Source: Elmis aenea (Eukaryota > Arthropoda > Insecta > Coleoptera > Elmidae). Taken from it: a DNA stretch of 64,000 nt. The number at the start of each line of letters is the position of its first letter. The first letter of the stretch is position 1. The stretch covers positions 26,557,674 to 26,621,673 of the forward strand of contig OX393579.1 in NCBI GenBank assembly GCA_947652605.1, read 5' to 3'. The notes below the pieces were generated by a model. It was not told where the DNA came from. It worked only from the letters and a program-made list of their open reading frames with translations, and did not search any database. The translations under genes were made by a program, and so were the position numbers. Below, in pieces: positions 22,208 to 33,039 of the stretch.

Positions 22208-22768
22208 AGCCCGTGTGACATTTTAAAAGATTCTGTATAAAAATTTGTACCAAATATTATACAGAAAATCTAATATCGTGTCATACAGCTTTCTCGTACA
22301 AAATTCTGATAGTTTCTTGCATGTACAAGTGTTCCATGCAGTTTCTTGTACAGAAAATACAATCGGGCGTGTTCTATTTGCAAGCAAGTTTTGATGCAGA
22401 AACTGCGTGCTACAGATGCGTGTTCAGTTTGTGAATAATGGCGACTAACAGCTGATTTTGAACATCTGCAGCTAAAGGAAATAAAAACAATAGAAATTGC
22501 TGTTAACAGTTAATTCTTGGTAATCCGAAGCAGGATGTTGTCATTGTTTAAAATGGCAATTACAAGGGATAAATATCTAGTTTTAAGAGGGAGTGCATAT
22601 CTCTGTTTATACTGTTTAGGCGCATGAGCATGGGCAGTAACTTGTACATAACATTGTCACACACAGTTTCAAATGAATGGAATTCTGTACTGAAATCTGT
22701 ACAAGAAAAATTATACAAGATATTTGTATTAAATTTTATATAGAAATTTGCATCGTGTCACACGGGCT
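22208..22768. mobile_element. Harbinger-like MITE with TAA target duplication, 561 bp
   Basis: The ends AGCCCGTGTGACA and TGTCACACGGGCT are perfect 13-bp inverted repeats. Similarity continues inward (GTATAAAAATTTGTACC against an inverted relative at 22700-22745). TAA flanks both sides (22205-22207 and 22769-22771). A 3-bp TWA duplication fits PIF/Harbinger. The interior has no long open frame. Confidence 0.85.
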
Positions 22769-22771
22769 TAA

Positions 22772-25154
22772 GCAACAAATAAAACACAACTAGAACGAAC
22801 TCCTCTATTTTTCGACTGGCTGTATATTTCTCGGTGGTTTGTTTTTAACTACCTAGGATATTGGGTCCAAATGCCTTCCTTAAGCATTGTATGTGTATCC
22901 TTGTAATTTTTTTTCTACTAGCACATATTGTGCGAGTAGTGTGTCCCAATCGTTATGCACAAACTTATCAACAAAACGTTTGTTGATCGACAAAACCCAA
23001 ACACTGACGTACACCCCAAGTTATGACAGTAATATTTTAACGGTAATTTTGTTTACTAAAATTGAAATCCTCATAAATTGGTTTGAAATACAAGTTTTAG
23101 TCAATGATGCGTACGTAGGTAAGTGTTGGTTCCATGTTATTTATTTAAAAGGTAACTGAAATAACATTGAAGTAAAATAAAAATGATTGATCCAAGCGGC
23201 AATACTAAATGCATAAAAAATATGTAAAATTCAAACTCCTTCAAAATATATGAAATATAAAATTTAAAAAGGGGTTATCTTAGAAATGTAATTTATCTGC
23301 ATATGAGTCCATTACTATTCTGAAATTTTAAAACAAGTTTTAAAAAACGAAAAAACGATGTTACAATTAATTAAGCATATGCGCATTAATGTATATACAA
23401 AGGTGCTATAAAATATTTCTATTAAATGTTTAATTTTGTTTGCTTTGGTTAACTATTCATTAAGTGTTCATTTGGATACGTATTAAAAATGACAAAGTAA
23501 TGCAGTTTCTCTTTAATGAATTCGCAATACTATTTGTTTGACCTTATATTTGGGTAATAAGAGGTAATATTGAGAACAAAAAAAAAAAGTTTTTATTTAC
23601 TTGTGATGACTTTTTTGGGATTTTTTTATCCAGCATCTAATAGATTACAAACCTTTACATTAGCTGAAGTTTTCAAATCCACCAAATTTAAATTTTAATG
23701 TTTTCTCTTGACAAATTTTGTTTTGACAAGGGTTTAACAACAGCTCAGATTAAGCTTCTAAAGCTAAAAATAACATGTTTGTATTAAACTGACAAAGGTT
23801 ATGACAAACTTATTTTTGTTACAATCTTACATGGGCAATTATTATTTCAATGTACCGTGTGCATGTTCATTTAAAATTACTTGAAGAATTGCAGTTAATT
23901 TTGTTCAAATGTATTTGAAGCATTTTTAGAATATTTATGTTCTAAAATTAATATTTTTTTATGGACCATTCCTGAACTCAATTATTGCTTATCCAGAAGC
24001 ATATTTTTTAAAATACAGTCAAAATAAAAGTGATATGAATTTATTTTTAAAAAAATGTAAAACTTTGTTTTGATATTGAGTTGAACCAAAATGAATTTTT
24101 TTATCGGAATCCTCATGCAGTTTTTAATGCTGATTTGTTATTCTTGGAATCCTTTTCTTTGCATTATAATTAGGGGAAAACTTATTTGCTTACATTTAAA
24201 TTATTCGTTGAATCTTGCGCCTTTATATTTCTTATATTTACACAGATTAGATAACGATTAAATAAAAATTTTACAAAACATTCTTCTACACATGTAACTA
24301 ACTCTATATTAATTGGGATTGACTGCGTGGGCAATTTTTTTTTGCATTTCTCGCTACACGATTAGGAACAGCATGGGAATCCGATAATTTATTAATTACA
24401 GCCACTGTAAGTTAGGGTTGTCAAATTAACTGGGCGCTTAGTTTGACCAAATGAATTAATTAAAGGACGGTCCAGGCGAGACAGCTGATCAACTTTTGTA
24501 ATTGGAGAAAGGGTTACAACCTGTAGGCTGATGAAAATTTAGAATCATGTCTCAGTAACTACCACATTTAATTAGGTTCATTGCGTTTTTGTTTCCAAAA
24601 AGAAAATTTGTAGTGGATAAAATCATATGGACGTTGGTCAATTTCATTCTAATTGTTAATCTAAACAGATAATTTCGATAAATATTTAATTCAAAAATTA
24701 TACAAAATATTCAAAAAGTTGATTTCAGTTTTCAGTATAAGTACTTATATTTTATTTAAAGAAATATCTAAAAACTCAAAGCATTATTTTAAAACAACTT
24801 CCATTGACTACATGCTCATTAGATTTTCATTTGTATTGGACAATCGTCCGTTTTGTTAATTGTTATATTAATTTTTTGCATTGCATATAACACCGGAATA
24901 AGGTTAAAAACATTATTTATGTTCTTTTCCTACTAATTTAGCAGCATTTGGATTAATAATTAATAGACATGCTCCGCTTTCCCGCTTCAAATAATTCTCG
25001 TTTGTATATTTCAACAAAAGTCTCGACTAAGGGAAGCGAAATTAATTTGTTTTTAGAACTTCTTAATGAGTAATAAGCTAACAATTTAAGACATTCCGCT
25101 ATTTCTTAAGGAAATGTGTGTGTTTATATAAATCGAGCGTGAAAAATTACTTAC
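22772..25154. other. Long unassigned AT-rich stretch
   Basis: I see no element ends and no supportable gene. A 90-codon frame at 22887-23159 has no recognised feature. This looks like an intron or intergenic DNA of the gene whose candidate first exon follows on the minus strand. Confidence 0.4.
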
Positions 25155-25270
25155 CTCACAGCTATGACTGGATATTAACCTTTACAAATTGACTCCATAT
25201 AACATCGTCTGAGCCCACCGCCCCTCTCAAGAGGGTTAGATATCTTAGTCGCACTCGCACATTTGCCACT
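25155..25270 (-). other. Candidate 5' untranslated first exon on the minus strand
   Basis: On the minus strand, CTGTGAG is followed by GTAAGTAATTTT, a strong splice donor, with the exon ending at 25155. Upstream lies TTCAGTGG, an arthropod initiator-like TCAGT with its A at 25270. The segment between is richer in GC than its surroundings (CTCTTGAGAGGGGCGGTGGG) and carries only short ATG frames ending in stops, as expected for a leader exon. A downstream-promoter-like AGATAT lies at +26, two bases from the canonical place. Nothing proves transcription. The intron would run leftward through the transposon-poor 22.8-25.1 kb region. Confidence 0.35.
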
Positions 25271-25938
25271 GAATAAGCGTTAAATTTGAACGCGAAACCC
25301 GTTACCAACATTTATCTAAGATACGAATATATGTTGCATCTATTTACTAGTTTTTTTAAGACGAACACATGCTTACAATATTACTAGTAACAAATATTAA
25401 AGTATCACGTGTAATAAAACAAATTGACTAATAGGTTGTTTTTTTTTTTAAATTTATTGTCATTGGGAAAAGTGAAACATAATTAAACAAAATTCCGTTT
25501 AAAAAATTATGTTATCTACTGATTTTACAGTAAGGTCAAGTCTGTTATACCGAACAACAAAAACTGGAGTGCTTAGAAAAACTAATCAAATAATTATATT
25601 ACAAAAATGAGGTTATTTAGATCGTCTGGAGCGGTACTTTCAACTTTTTGTACGCACAAACACACACACGCTTACATACAATGTATGGTGAAAGTCGTTT
25701 TGTGGCCACACTAGTTTATTTTGTGTTATTTTGAAAAATTTATGCATTCTGAGGATATTTTCTTAATGTTCATCACGAAAGTCGTATGTTAAAAAGTTTC
25801 TTAAATCTGAAGACTAAAATATGAAACTTCTACGCTTAGTTAAACATTATAGAGTGACCAAAGCTTTTGGTTGCTAAATAAGAAGATAGCGTACGTGGTA
25901 TATTTGTTGCAGTAAAAGCTTAAAGTGTACTACGTAAA
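25271..25938. other. Unassigned DNA upstream of the candidate exon
   Basis: No element end is seen. If the minus-strand exon is real, this is its promoter region. No TATA box was seen near -30. Confidence 0.3.
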
Positions 25939-25940
25939 TA

Positions 25941-26285
25941 CAGGGTGATTCGATTTGACTGTTGCACCCTATAACCTTGTTATTTTAAGAGGAAACCCCC
26001 ATTAACCTGATATTTTTGTAAGTCGTAGAATTTTTATTATCAAATGACGTTCAAATGTTTTTTCTACGATGAAATATGTCAAACTGACGATAGTCAACTT
26101 TTTTTTTAAATCATGTGGTATACCTTTTTTTATTGATCCTGCTAGAGAATTAAATTCTAAATTCGATATTGCGTTAAAAAAATGAACATACGTAGAAAAA
26201 TATTGTTGAAAAAATGAATTTTAAGGTTATTTAATATTTTTTACAAAATCATTGTATTTAACTAAACAAAACACGATCGCTGTAG
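25941..26285 (+). mobile_element. Left half of a DD41D-family MITE
   Basis: It begins CAGGGTGATTCGATTTGACT after TA. It continues through GTTATTTTAAGAGGAAACCC, as in 7134-7564, then GAGAATTAAATTCTAAATTCG, as in the MITE at 50609-51428. The right arm is missing; the sequence stops matching shortly before the Harbinger element. Confidence 0.7.
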
Positions 26286-26727
26286 TAATTGACAGTTTAT
26301 AACTTGTCTAATTATGTTTTATTATTTTTCGACTAAAAATCACTATTTTGTGAGTGGAAATGATTATAAGTAGATTTATGCCCGGTTTCTCCGACACATC
26401 TCAAGATCGAACTTATATAAGCCCGCCTTATATTTAAGACCGTCTCAAGATACCAATGCGTTGCACAGAAAACATATTCCGGAATCTGTTAGACATCTCA
26501 GCTAAGTTAGAACTCGGTTTGGCAACGTTGCAAGAAGTCGGCACATTTTAGCGGCAGATTGAAATGGCTAATTTTCATTGGCCATTTACATCACAGCTGT
26601 TAAAACGGCTCCCTGTGACAACTTGTTGTTGCTATCAGCTGTTAGTCATACCTATATAAAGTTACAGTTCGGTGTTTATTATTTTATTTTGTGTTGAAAT
26701 GGCGGAAAAAAAAGAATAAATTATACC

Positions 26728-26788
26728 ATGGAGGAAAAACAATTATTAGTTAGCTTGGTGGAAGAAAATAAAATAAATAGATTATGTA
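26728..26788 (+). pseudogene. Harbinger Myb/SANT-like ORF, N-terminal fragment
   Basis: From the ATG in a good context (ACCATGG) the frame reads MEEKQLLVSLVEENKINRL. This resembles the first helix of the Myb/SANT-like DNA-binding protein that accompanies Harbinger transposases and helps carry them to DNA. It is cut off at the MITE boundary after about 20 codons. The fragment is short, so the assignment depends on its place inside intact Harbinger termini. Confidence 0.6.
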
Positions 26789-26790
26789 TA

Positions 26791-27713
26791 CAGGGTGTTT
26801 GAAATTCGAGTTTAAGCATGGGGTTCTCGCTTATTATAATAGCTAGAGTATAGGTTTACATTTGGCAAAGTTACTAAATTTGGTGCTCATTAATAATCCA
26901 AAGAGAAATTGGAAATATCTCAAACGGGGTCCGAGAAAATTAGGAAAAACTGGAAAATACGATTTTTAAAAATCGTCTATAACTCCTTTGGAGTATGAAA
27001 TATTTGAAATGTGTAAAAACATTGCCCAAGCAACTTTTTAAGCCGAATCGGATGGTAGTCACAAATTTTTCTTAGATCGATTCGTTTTTATTTTATGACA
27101 ACCAACTTTGTTTTTGCTTATGGGCGCAAGTTTTGCTATTTACATTATCAAATAGCATTTATTTTTCTAAATCCATTGATGTATCACACATGGTATTATA
27201 CTTTTTCTTTTATTGTCAAATTTCAAAAAATACGTTTTAAACAATAACCATTATAAATCAGGTTGGCCGGTCATTGTAGTTTATGTTGTTTCCATGACAA
27301 CCAATCAACAATCTAAAAGTTTGAAAGGCCTGTTAGTCCTAAAAATGAACTTTAATAACGAAGAAAAACGCGATATGCTGCCCATCACAAAAAACAAAGT
27401 TGGTTGTTTAAAACAAAAACGAATCGACCTAGGAAAAATTTGTGACCACCATCCGATTCGGCTTAAAAAGTTGCTTGGGCAACTTTTTTACACATTAAAA
27501 ATATTTCAAACTCCAAAGGAGTTATAAACGATTTTTAAAAATCGTATTTTCCAGTTTTTCCTAATTTTCTCGGATACCGTTTGAGATATTTCCAATTTCT
27601 CGTTGGATTATTAATGAGCAGCAAATTTAGCAACTTTGCCAAATTTAAACCTATACTCTAGCTATTATAATACGCGAGATCCCCATGCTTAAACTCGAAT
27701 TTCAAACACCCTG
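26791..27713. mobile_element. Palindromic MITE, 923 bp, TATA target
   Basis: The ends CAGGGTGTTTGAAATTCGAG and CTCGAATTTCAAACACCCTG are perfect inverses. The arms run nearly to the middle (CTCCTTTGGAGTATGAAATA and TTTCAAACTCCAAAGGAG). TATA stands on both sides (26787-26790 and 27714-27717), so the duplication is TA or TATA. A 104-codon frame at 27213-27527 lies across one arm and has no recognised domain. The element sits at the deletion junction of the surrounding Harbinger copy. Confidence 0.9.
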
Positions 27714-27715
27714 TA

Positions 27716-27906
27716 TACTCCAATTGAGGCTCAATTTGATCTAAGATCACAATAACTGTCTCTTTTGTGAGGCGAAAACGCATAAAAAAACGATCGTATT
27801 CGAAATCCGTAAATGGATTTGCGCGAACAAATCGCCTTCGAGGAATTACAGGGTCGTACAAGTCATCATCTGCATCATCTATCATATTTATAAAGTCAAT
27901 ATCCAT
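27716..27906 (-). pseudogene. Harbinger transposase N-terminal fragment (copy 1)
   Basis: The frame starts MDIDFINMIDDADDDLYDPV, followed by RRRFVRANPF, FFMRFRLTKETVIVILDQIE and PQLEY. The RF.KET.. helix that precedes the catalytic domain is characteristic of Harbinger (HARBI1-like) transposases, nucleases that use a DDE triad. Only about the first 64 residues remain, and the frame then runs into the MITE. It is nearly identical to the copy at 63396-63597 but lacks the extra PPI beside VIP found there. Confidence 0.85.
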
Positions 27907-28135
27907 ATTTAAACTTAAACCACAATTTAAACAAACACTTAACTACAAACAAAGCAAATACAAGATACTTTTAGGTTATGTACTCCAGCTCAAGTTCTAG
28001 TAAACAGCGACTCAAGATGTGAGCTCAGCTCAAGTCGAATATGTTCTTAAAATTGCTTGGTGCAACACTTTATACCGTTAAGGCGAACTTAAGATTCAGC
28101 TAGATCTTAAGATGTGTCGGAGAAACCGGGCATTA

Positions 28136-30062
28136 GAAAGGCAAGAGAAAAAAGAAAGACGAAATTAGACAAGAATAAAAGAAATAAAAATAATATTTGT
28201 AACACCAATGTCATATTTGTGTTTGTAGCCTCAAATAATGCTCATATTTTAATCTATGTAACATGTTTCAAGTTAAGTTTATCTATGTTCTGTAAGCAAA
28301 TTATTTTATTTAACATTATTAATTAGACGAATTTTAAAACAATTTTTTTAGTAAACGTTATTTCAGATGTAGCGCATTCGAATATGAGCGAATCAAACAA
28401 ATCTGCAGCAAACCATGTGAGCGTTTACACTGGAAGTGAATTGTTCGCGGAAATATCTACTAATCGCTTGTAGTTCAAACTTGTCTAATTTGCTCGCACA
28501 AATGAAATTAAAATGTCGAAACCAAACACCATGCAATGTTCGCGCGAATTCGGTTGTGTTGTAACCGCAACCTTATCAGTTGCAATTACAACCAGATTGG
28601 ACTAGAATTCAACAACATAATTGTTTATTATAAAAACGATTGTTGCAAATCTGAGATTTGAAGTATGGAAATAAAAAATATTGTTTGTCTTACATTTAAA
28701 GTTGTTCGAGTTAAAGTTGTTACAAGTAACAAAGTTTATTGTTAATCAACAGAGCGTTTTCTTCATTATCTTTGCACAATTCGTAAAACATTAAGTAAAG
28801 TTTTATTAAACAAGCCTGATGTTTTTTATTACGTACAAACACAAAAATTTAGCAAAATTTTTATTTACAATTGACGTTGAAAGGGACGTGAAAGATATTT
28901 TGATTGTAAATTTCATCAACCCATAACTAATAATTGCAGGAAACTGTTGGCAACATAAAGTTGTTGTACATTAAAATAAAGTTAACAGAGATAGAATTGT
29001 AGCAAATAAATCAAACTTAAATATCACGCAGTCATGAGGTCCAATAGTTGTTCAACTCATACGTAGCTGGATTGTTAATTGCTTCCAAATTTCTTTCAAA
29101 GTACAATTATTGTATCACATATTCCATAAGAATTATTTCTAGGTTTAACCTGATTTTTGTAAAATTATCTGTAAAGTTACCTGATTGCAAAATTAAAATT
29201 TTATAAAAATCGGTTTTCTGATAATCGTTACAGTATCTTTCTTGGCTCTGGTAAATTTGTTTTCAGCGACATTATATACTGCAGTATAGTTGTCCAAAAC
29301 ATAGGGTCTTATCTTCCCATATGGTTGTTAACAGGACGCATGTACAATGTTTATTTTAGAGACCGCTGACCCTTTTCTGTAAACTTGTCAGACAACCTGG
29401 TCCCAACATAATGTTTATTCTGCATATAATGCGCAAGCAGTTGAACAAGTACAACACAAGAAGGCTGTTCAAACTTTATACGCTGTAAAGGGCCACCCGA
29501 TGACGTCATACAGTGACCGGTTCACATCATTCAGTTTATTCCATAAAAGTTGCAACTGTCAATAAATTAATTTTAATTTTATCATTTTTTTTATACTTGC
29601 TTGATGTGAAAAAAATAATATCCAAAACAAAATTTTTATTATCTGGTCACTGCTAAATTTGTTGGTATGATCAAACACTAAATGAATAGTCCTGTGGTGT
29701 ATAGTCCTTATACGTACTATTAATTTTTAAATTGTTAAATTAGACAGCCCACACTTAAAAGCTGGTCAATTCGTTCAGGGTGTTTCTCTGAAAGAAATAT
29801 TTGCCAAATCACTTTAAAAATTAATAACTGTATCTGTATAATTTTTTAGTTTAAAGATTTTTGTTTCCCATTAACATTATAATCATAAACTAAGAGAATT
29901 ATTACAAAATAATTAGCTTAAAAATGTTTTTGCATTTTTTTTAAATAATTAAAACGACAGTATCTAAAGGGTGTTTCAACAGCAGGGGTAGGATTTAAAT
30001 TGCAGAACATTTTACATCAGCCAAACTTTTTAAAGTTTTAATTTAGCATCTATCATCTATAT
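28136..30062. other. Unassigned non-coding DNA
   Basis: 28360-28620 is somewhat richer in CG-containing motifs (TGTTCGCGCGAATTC). A CRE-like TGACGTCA occurs at about 29501. CAGGGTGTTTCTCTGAAAG at about 29778 looks like a lone MITE end. No gene is supportable. Confidence 0.4.
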
Positions 30063-30120
30063 CAGGGGTGCTCAACCTTTTGTAATACGCGAGCTACCTT
30101 TTGAATACCAAGGTATATGG
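30063..30120 (+). mobile_element. Solo hAT-type terminus
   Basis: CAGGGGTGCTCAACCTTTTG, followed by CGCGAGCTACC, is a typical hAT MITE terminus. The opposite end is not seen. It directly precedes the mariner-type transposase remnant. Confidence 0.5.
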
Positions 30121-30146
30121 CGATCGACGGTTTAGGTTAGGTTGGG

Positions 30147-30536
30147 TTGGGTTATGTGAGCGTGAATCTCATCAGAGCTAAGCCGCGAAAATATGCCTTT
30201 TGCACTGATTTTGAGTACCATACAAGTGGCAAAACAATCACTTATTGCGTTCCAAGTTCCCAGGTTGGATTTCGGATAAATGACGACATCAATTGGCCAA
30301 CCAAGATCATGCGATTTGAGATCATTGAACTTTTTTATTTGGGTCTATAATAAGGAAAAGTCTATGGCAATGAACCACAATGAATTCACGCTCTCAGCCA
30401 ACATCGAGACCGCTATTGGTGAGATAGAGCCGGATCTCTGCGAAAACAGGTCCAAAAACTTCAAGAAACGGGTGGCAGTTCGTAAAAAGAGCCGGAGGCT
30501 AGCATTTGGATATGTGCTACTCTATACATAATCTAT
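30147..30536 (+). pseudogene. Tc1/mariner-superfamily transposase C-terminal remnant
   Basis: Three frames together give pieces of the C-terminal half: DFEYHTSGKTIT near the second catalytic Asp, NWPTKIMRFEI or, in the alternative frame, GQPRSCDLRSLNFFIWVYN (family form WP.RSCDLTPLDFFLWGYVK), then LSANIETAIGEIEPDLCENR and FKKRVAVRKKSRR. The last two match the conserved end of insect Tc3-like transposases. The third acidic residue is changed (LNFF for LDFF), and frame changes and stops make it inactive. No inverted repeats were found around it. Confidence 0.8.
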
Positions 30537-31640
30537 GTCTCCATTGTAAAACGAAATTTAAAAAATTTATTCATCGTTTTTTTTAAAATTTTATTCAAAA
30601 AACAAATCCTACAGCTCTTGTTAAAACACTCTTTATTAGTAAAGTTAACCTTGGAAAGAACTGTATCTGAATCAAATTAAATCTATCTTGACATTTGCCG
30701 CAAGTTATGATTGAAAATATCATAATTATTTCATCGCATTTTCAATCAATTGTACAAGAAGCATTTTTACAAATTCTAGAATGTATGTCTTACTTTAATG
30801 TATTTCAAATTGTTGATTTAAATAATTTTTTTGTAAAATAAGGTTTAAAAAATATTTTAATTTTGATTATATGTGTAGTTAAACAGTAAAATGCTGCTTT
30901 TATTTCAGTAATGAGTGTTAAAAATGTATGGTGTAAGTAAAATAAATGTAAAACATTATTGGGTGCAAAATATCCACATTTCCTTTGTTTTTAATATTCA
31001 CTGTTGTATCCAAACCTTTATTCATACATACATACATACATACAGTGTAGAGTCAAGTTTAAAGATTTTCTATTAGTGCAGTATACGTCTGGATATAGTA
31101 TTAATGTAGACCTGTACAAATGAATGTATGCCATAAATCAATGGTGAAAGAACAAGACATTTCGAAGTGTTTTAGTAGCTGTTTCTCAACAAATATATAT
31201 TATACTTTATGTACTGTTTTTTTGGCATGATTTTAAATTTCAACTGTACTTGACATAGATTTTCATATTTGTGGACTTCTACATTCTCGTGACAAAATAT
31301 TTTTGTTAAATTTAAAGAAAATGATGTTATAGAGAGCAATAAATTATTAAATCAATTTTTGTTTATCATTTAAGAAACCCTTTGTTTAACAAAATTAAAG
31401 CTAATAACTGTTTTTGCACCTCATCTTGCAATGTATCTACTTGCGCCATGTAATAAGACCACTATTTCGCCTTATATTAGAGATAGAGATTTGATTAAAC
31501 TAGCAAAAAATTATATGTAGTAGAGCGTAATGTGTAGCATTTGTAATGTAAAAAAAAAATGTAAATTTGATTGACGCAAAAACATGCAAAGCATCTGAAT
31601 ATCGTTACAAATTGAGTTCTATGAATATAATATAATATAA
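30537..31640. other. Unassigned AT-rich DNA
   Basis: A (CATA)n run occupies 31023-31045. No element ends or coding signals were found. Confidence 0.4.
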
Positions 31641-31980
31641 TCTATATATATAAAAATGAATGTATGTATGTATGTATGTTTGTATAGATGTTTGTCCTTT
31701 ATGCATTCCTATACCATTCATCCGATCCTGACCAAATTTGGCACAGACAATCTATAGGACCATGGGAAAAAGATAGGCTATATAAGAATTCCCAAAATAA
31801 TCGTCCGGAAAAGATATTGAGGAAAACGTGCCAAAATCTTACACGCAACATTTAAATCGGGTCGTCTGGAGCGAGAATTTCGTCAAAATTTGACAATTTG
31901 ACAATTTGATGTAACGCTTTAAACATAATTTATTTTTAAAATAATATGTAAAATAAACATTTCATGTTAGTTAAAATAAG

Positions 31981-32448
31981 TTACCACCTTTGAACTTGAT
32001 GTTATGATCGATTATTCCGTTTTGATAAAAAAGTACGTATTACAATGTAAATGTTACTTCATTCTTATAATTTGTTATATATATTATAGGTTTTTGAAAT
32101 CACACAATCATATTCAAACGATAATTTGAATAGCATAAATTTATGATGATATTAATTATTTTATTGTATATTCGACCACCACGAGAAGTTCAAATTAAGA
32201 ATGAAATGTAAATGTTACCACCTTTGAACTTAATGTTATGATCGATTATTCCGTTTTGATAAAAAAGTACGTATTACAATGTAAATGTTACTTCATTCTT
32301 ATAATTTGTTATATATATTATAGGTTTTTGAAATCACACAATCATATTCAAACGATAATTTGAATAGCATAAATTTATGATGATATTAATTATTTTATTG
32401 TATATTCGACCACCACGAGAAGTTCAAATTAAGAATGAAATGTAAATG
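31981..32448. repeat. 234-bp tandem duplication, two nearly identical units
   Basis: Units 31981-32214 and 32215-32448 differ, as far as I can see, at one base (CTTGATG versus CTTAATG). Each contains TTCCGTTTTGATAAAAAAGT and CGACCACCACGAGAAGTTCA. A third, clearly diverged unit follows at about 32517-32733. The near-identity of the first two points to recent amplification or to an assembly artefact. Confidence 0.9.
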
Positions 32449-32516
32449 TTATAATTCGTTTATAAGAGAAAAAAGTAAACAATAAAATTGGTACTATACG
32501 GGACTTTTTAGATTTT

Positions 32517-32733
32517 GGTTAATGTTATGGTCAATTATACCGCTTTGATAATAAAAGTAAGTATTACAATGTGAATTTTACTTCATTCTTCTAAACTTTT
32601 ATATAAATTTTAGGTTATTGAAATCAAAGAATCATATTCAAACGATAATGTGAATGGCATAAGTTTATTAGGATATTACTTTTTTTTTTACTAATACGAG
32701 AAGTTCAAAGTACGCATGAAATTTAAATGTTAT
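32517..32733. repeat. Diverged third unit of the 234-bp repeat
   Basis: Matching blocks include CGCTTTGATAATAAAAGTAA, TTACTTCATTCTTCTAAA, ATCATATTCAAACGATAAT and ACGAGAAGTTCAAAGTACG, with many substitutions and small gaps relative to units 1 and 2. Confidence 0.75.
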
Positions 32734-33039
32734 TTTTTTTAATAACGGAAAAAAGTTTTTAAAAAAATGTGGACTAGGCGGAACTTTTAATTTTTTGGTC
32801 CAATGTTGTTGAAGAATGAGGATTATTATTCATTGAAGTTTTGTGTCATCACGTCAAAACCAAAGTAAGTTTAAAATGTAGATGTAGATTTCTTTTTTAT
32901 TTAATTTTTTTTTAAATTTAAAATTAGTATGAACAAACTTAAGCAGATTTGCAACTGGAAACGTAATCGATAAAACAATGTACAAGAAAATAAAATTAGA
33001 GATCATGAATCGTCAACGACGATAATTGGCGGTCATTTA

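Larger units (their letters stand above)
26379..28132. mobile_element. Internally deleted Harbinger transposon split by a MITE
   Basis: The termini TGCCCGGTTTCTCCGACACA and TGTGTCGGAGAAACCGGGCA are perfect inverted repeats, flanked by TTA at 26376-26378 and 28133-28135, the PIF/Harbinger target duplication. The left part carries the start of a Myb/SANT-like ORF. The right part carries the start of the DDE transposase on the opposite strand. The transposase catalytic core is missing, and the junction between the two parts is occupied by the MITE at 26791-27713. Confidence 0.92.
31641..33039 (+). mobile_element. Non-autonomous Helitron copy A (3' end not identified)
   Basis: It begins A|TCTATATATATAAAAATGAA, the usual insect Helitron start after an A. 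It then shares about 280 bp with copies B and C (TGTCCTTTATGCATTCCTAT, ATCCGATCCTGACCAAATTT, GGGTCGTCTGGAGCGAGAAT). After about 31920 the sequence turns AT-rich and contains 234-bp tandem repeats. No hairpin-CTAG terminus is seen before copy B starts, so copy B either interrupts A or has replaced its end. There is no Rep/helicase coding. Confidence 0.7.

Noticed and set aside
27213..27527. 104-codon open frame
   Set aside because: It lies within the arm and centre of the palindromic MITE at 26791-27713 and shows no domain.
30130..30160. GGTTAGGTTGGGTTGGGTTA, telomere-like TTAGG repeat
   Set aside because: It is too short and irregular. It sits beside a transposase remnant and such GGTTAGGTT strings are common in insect repeats.
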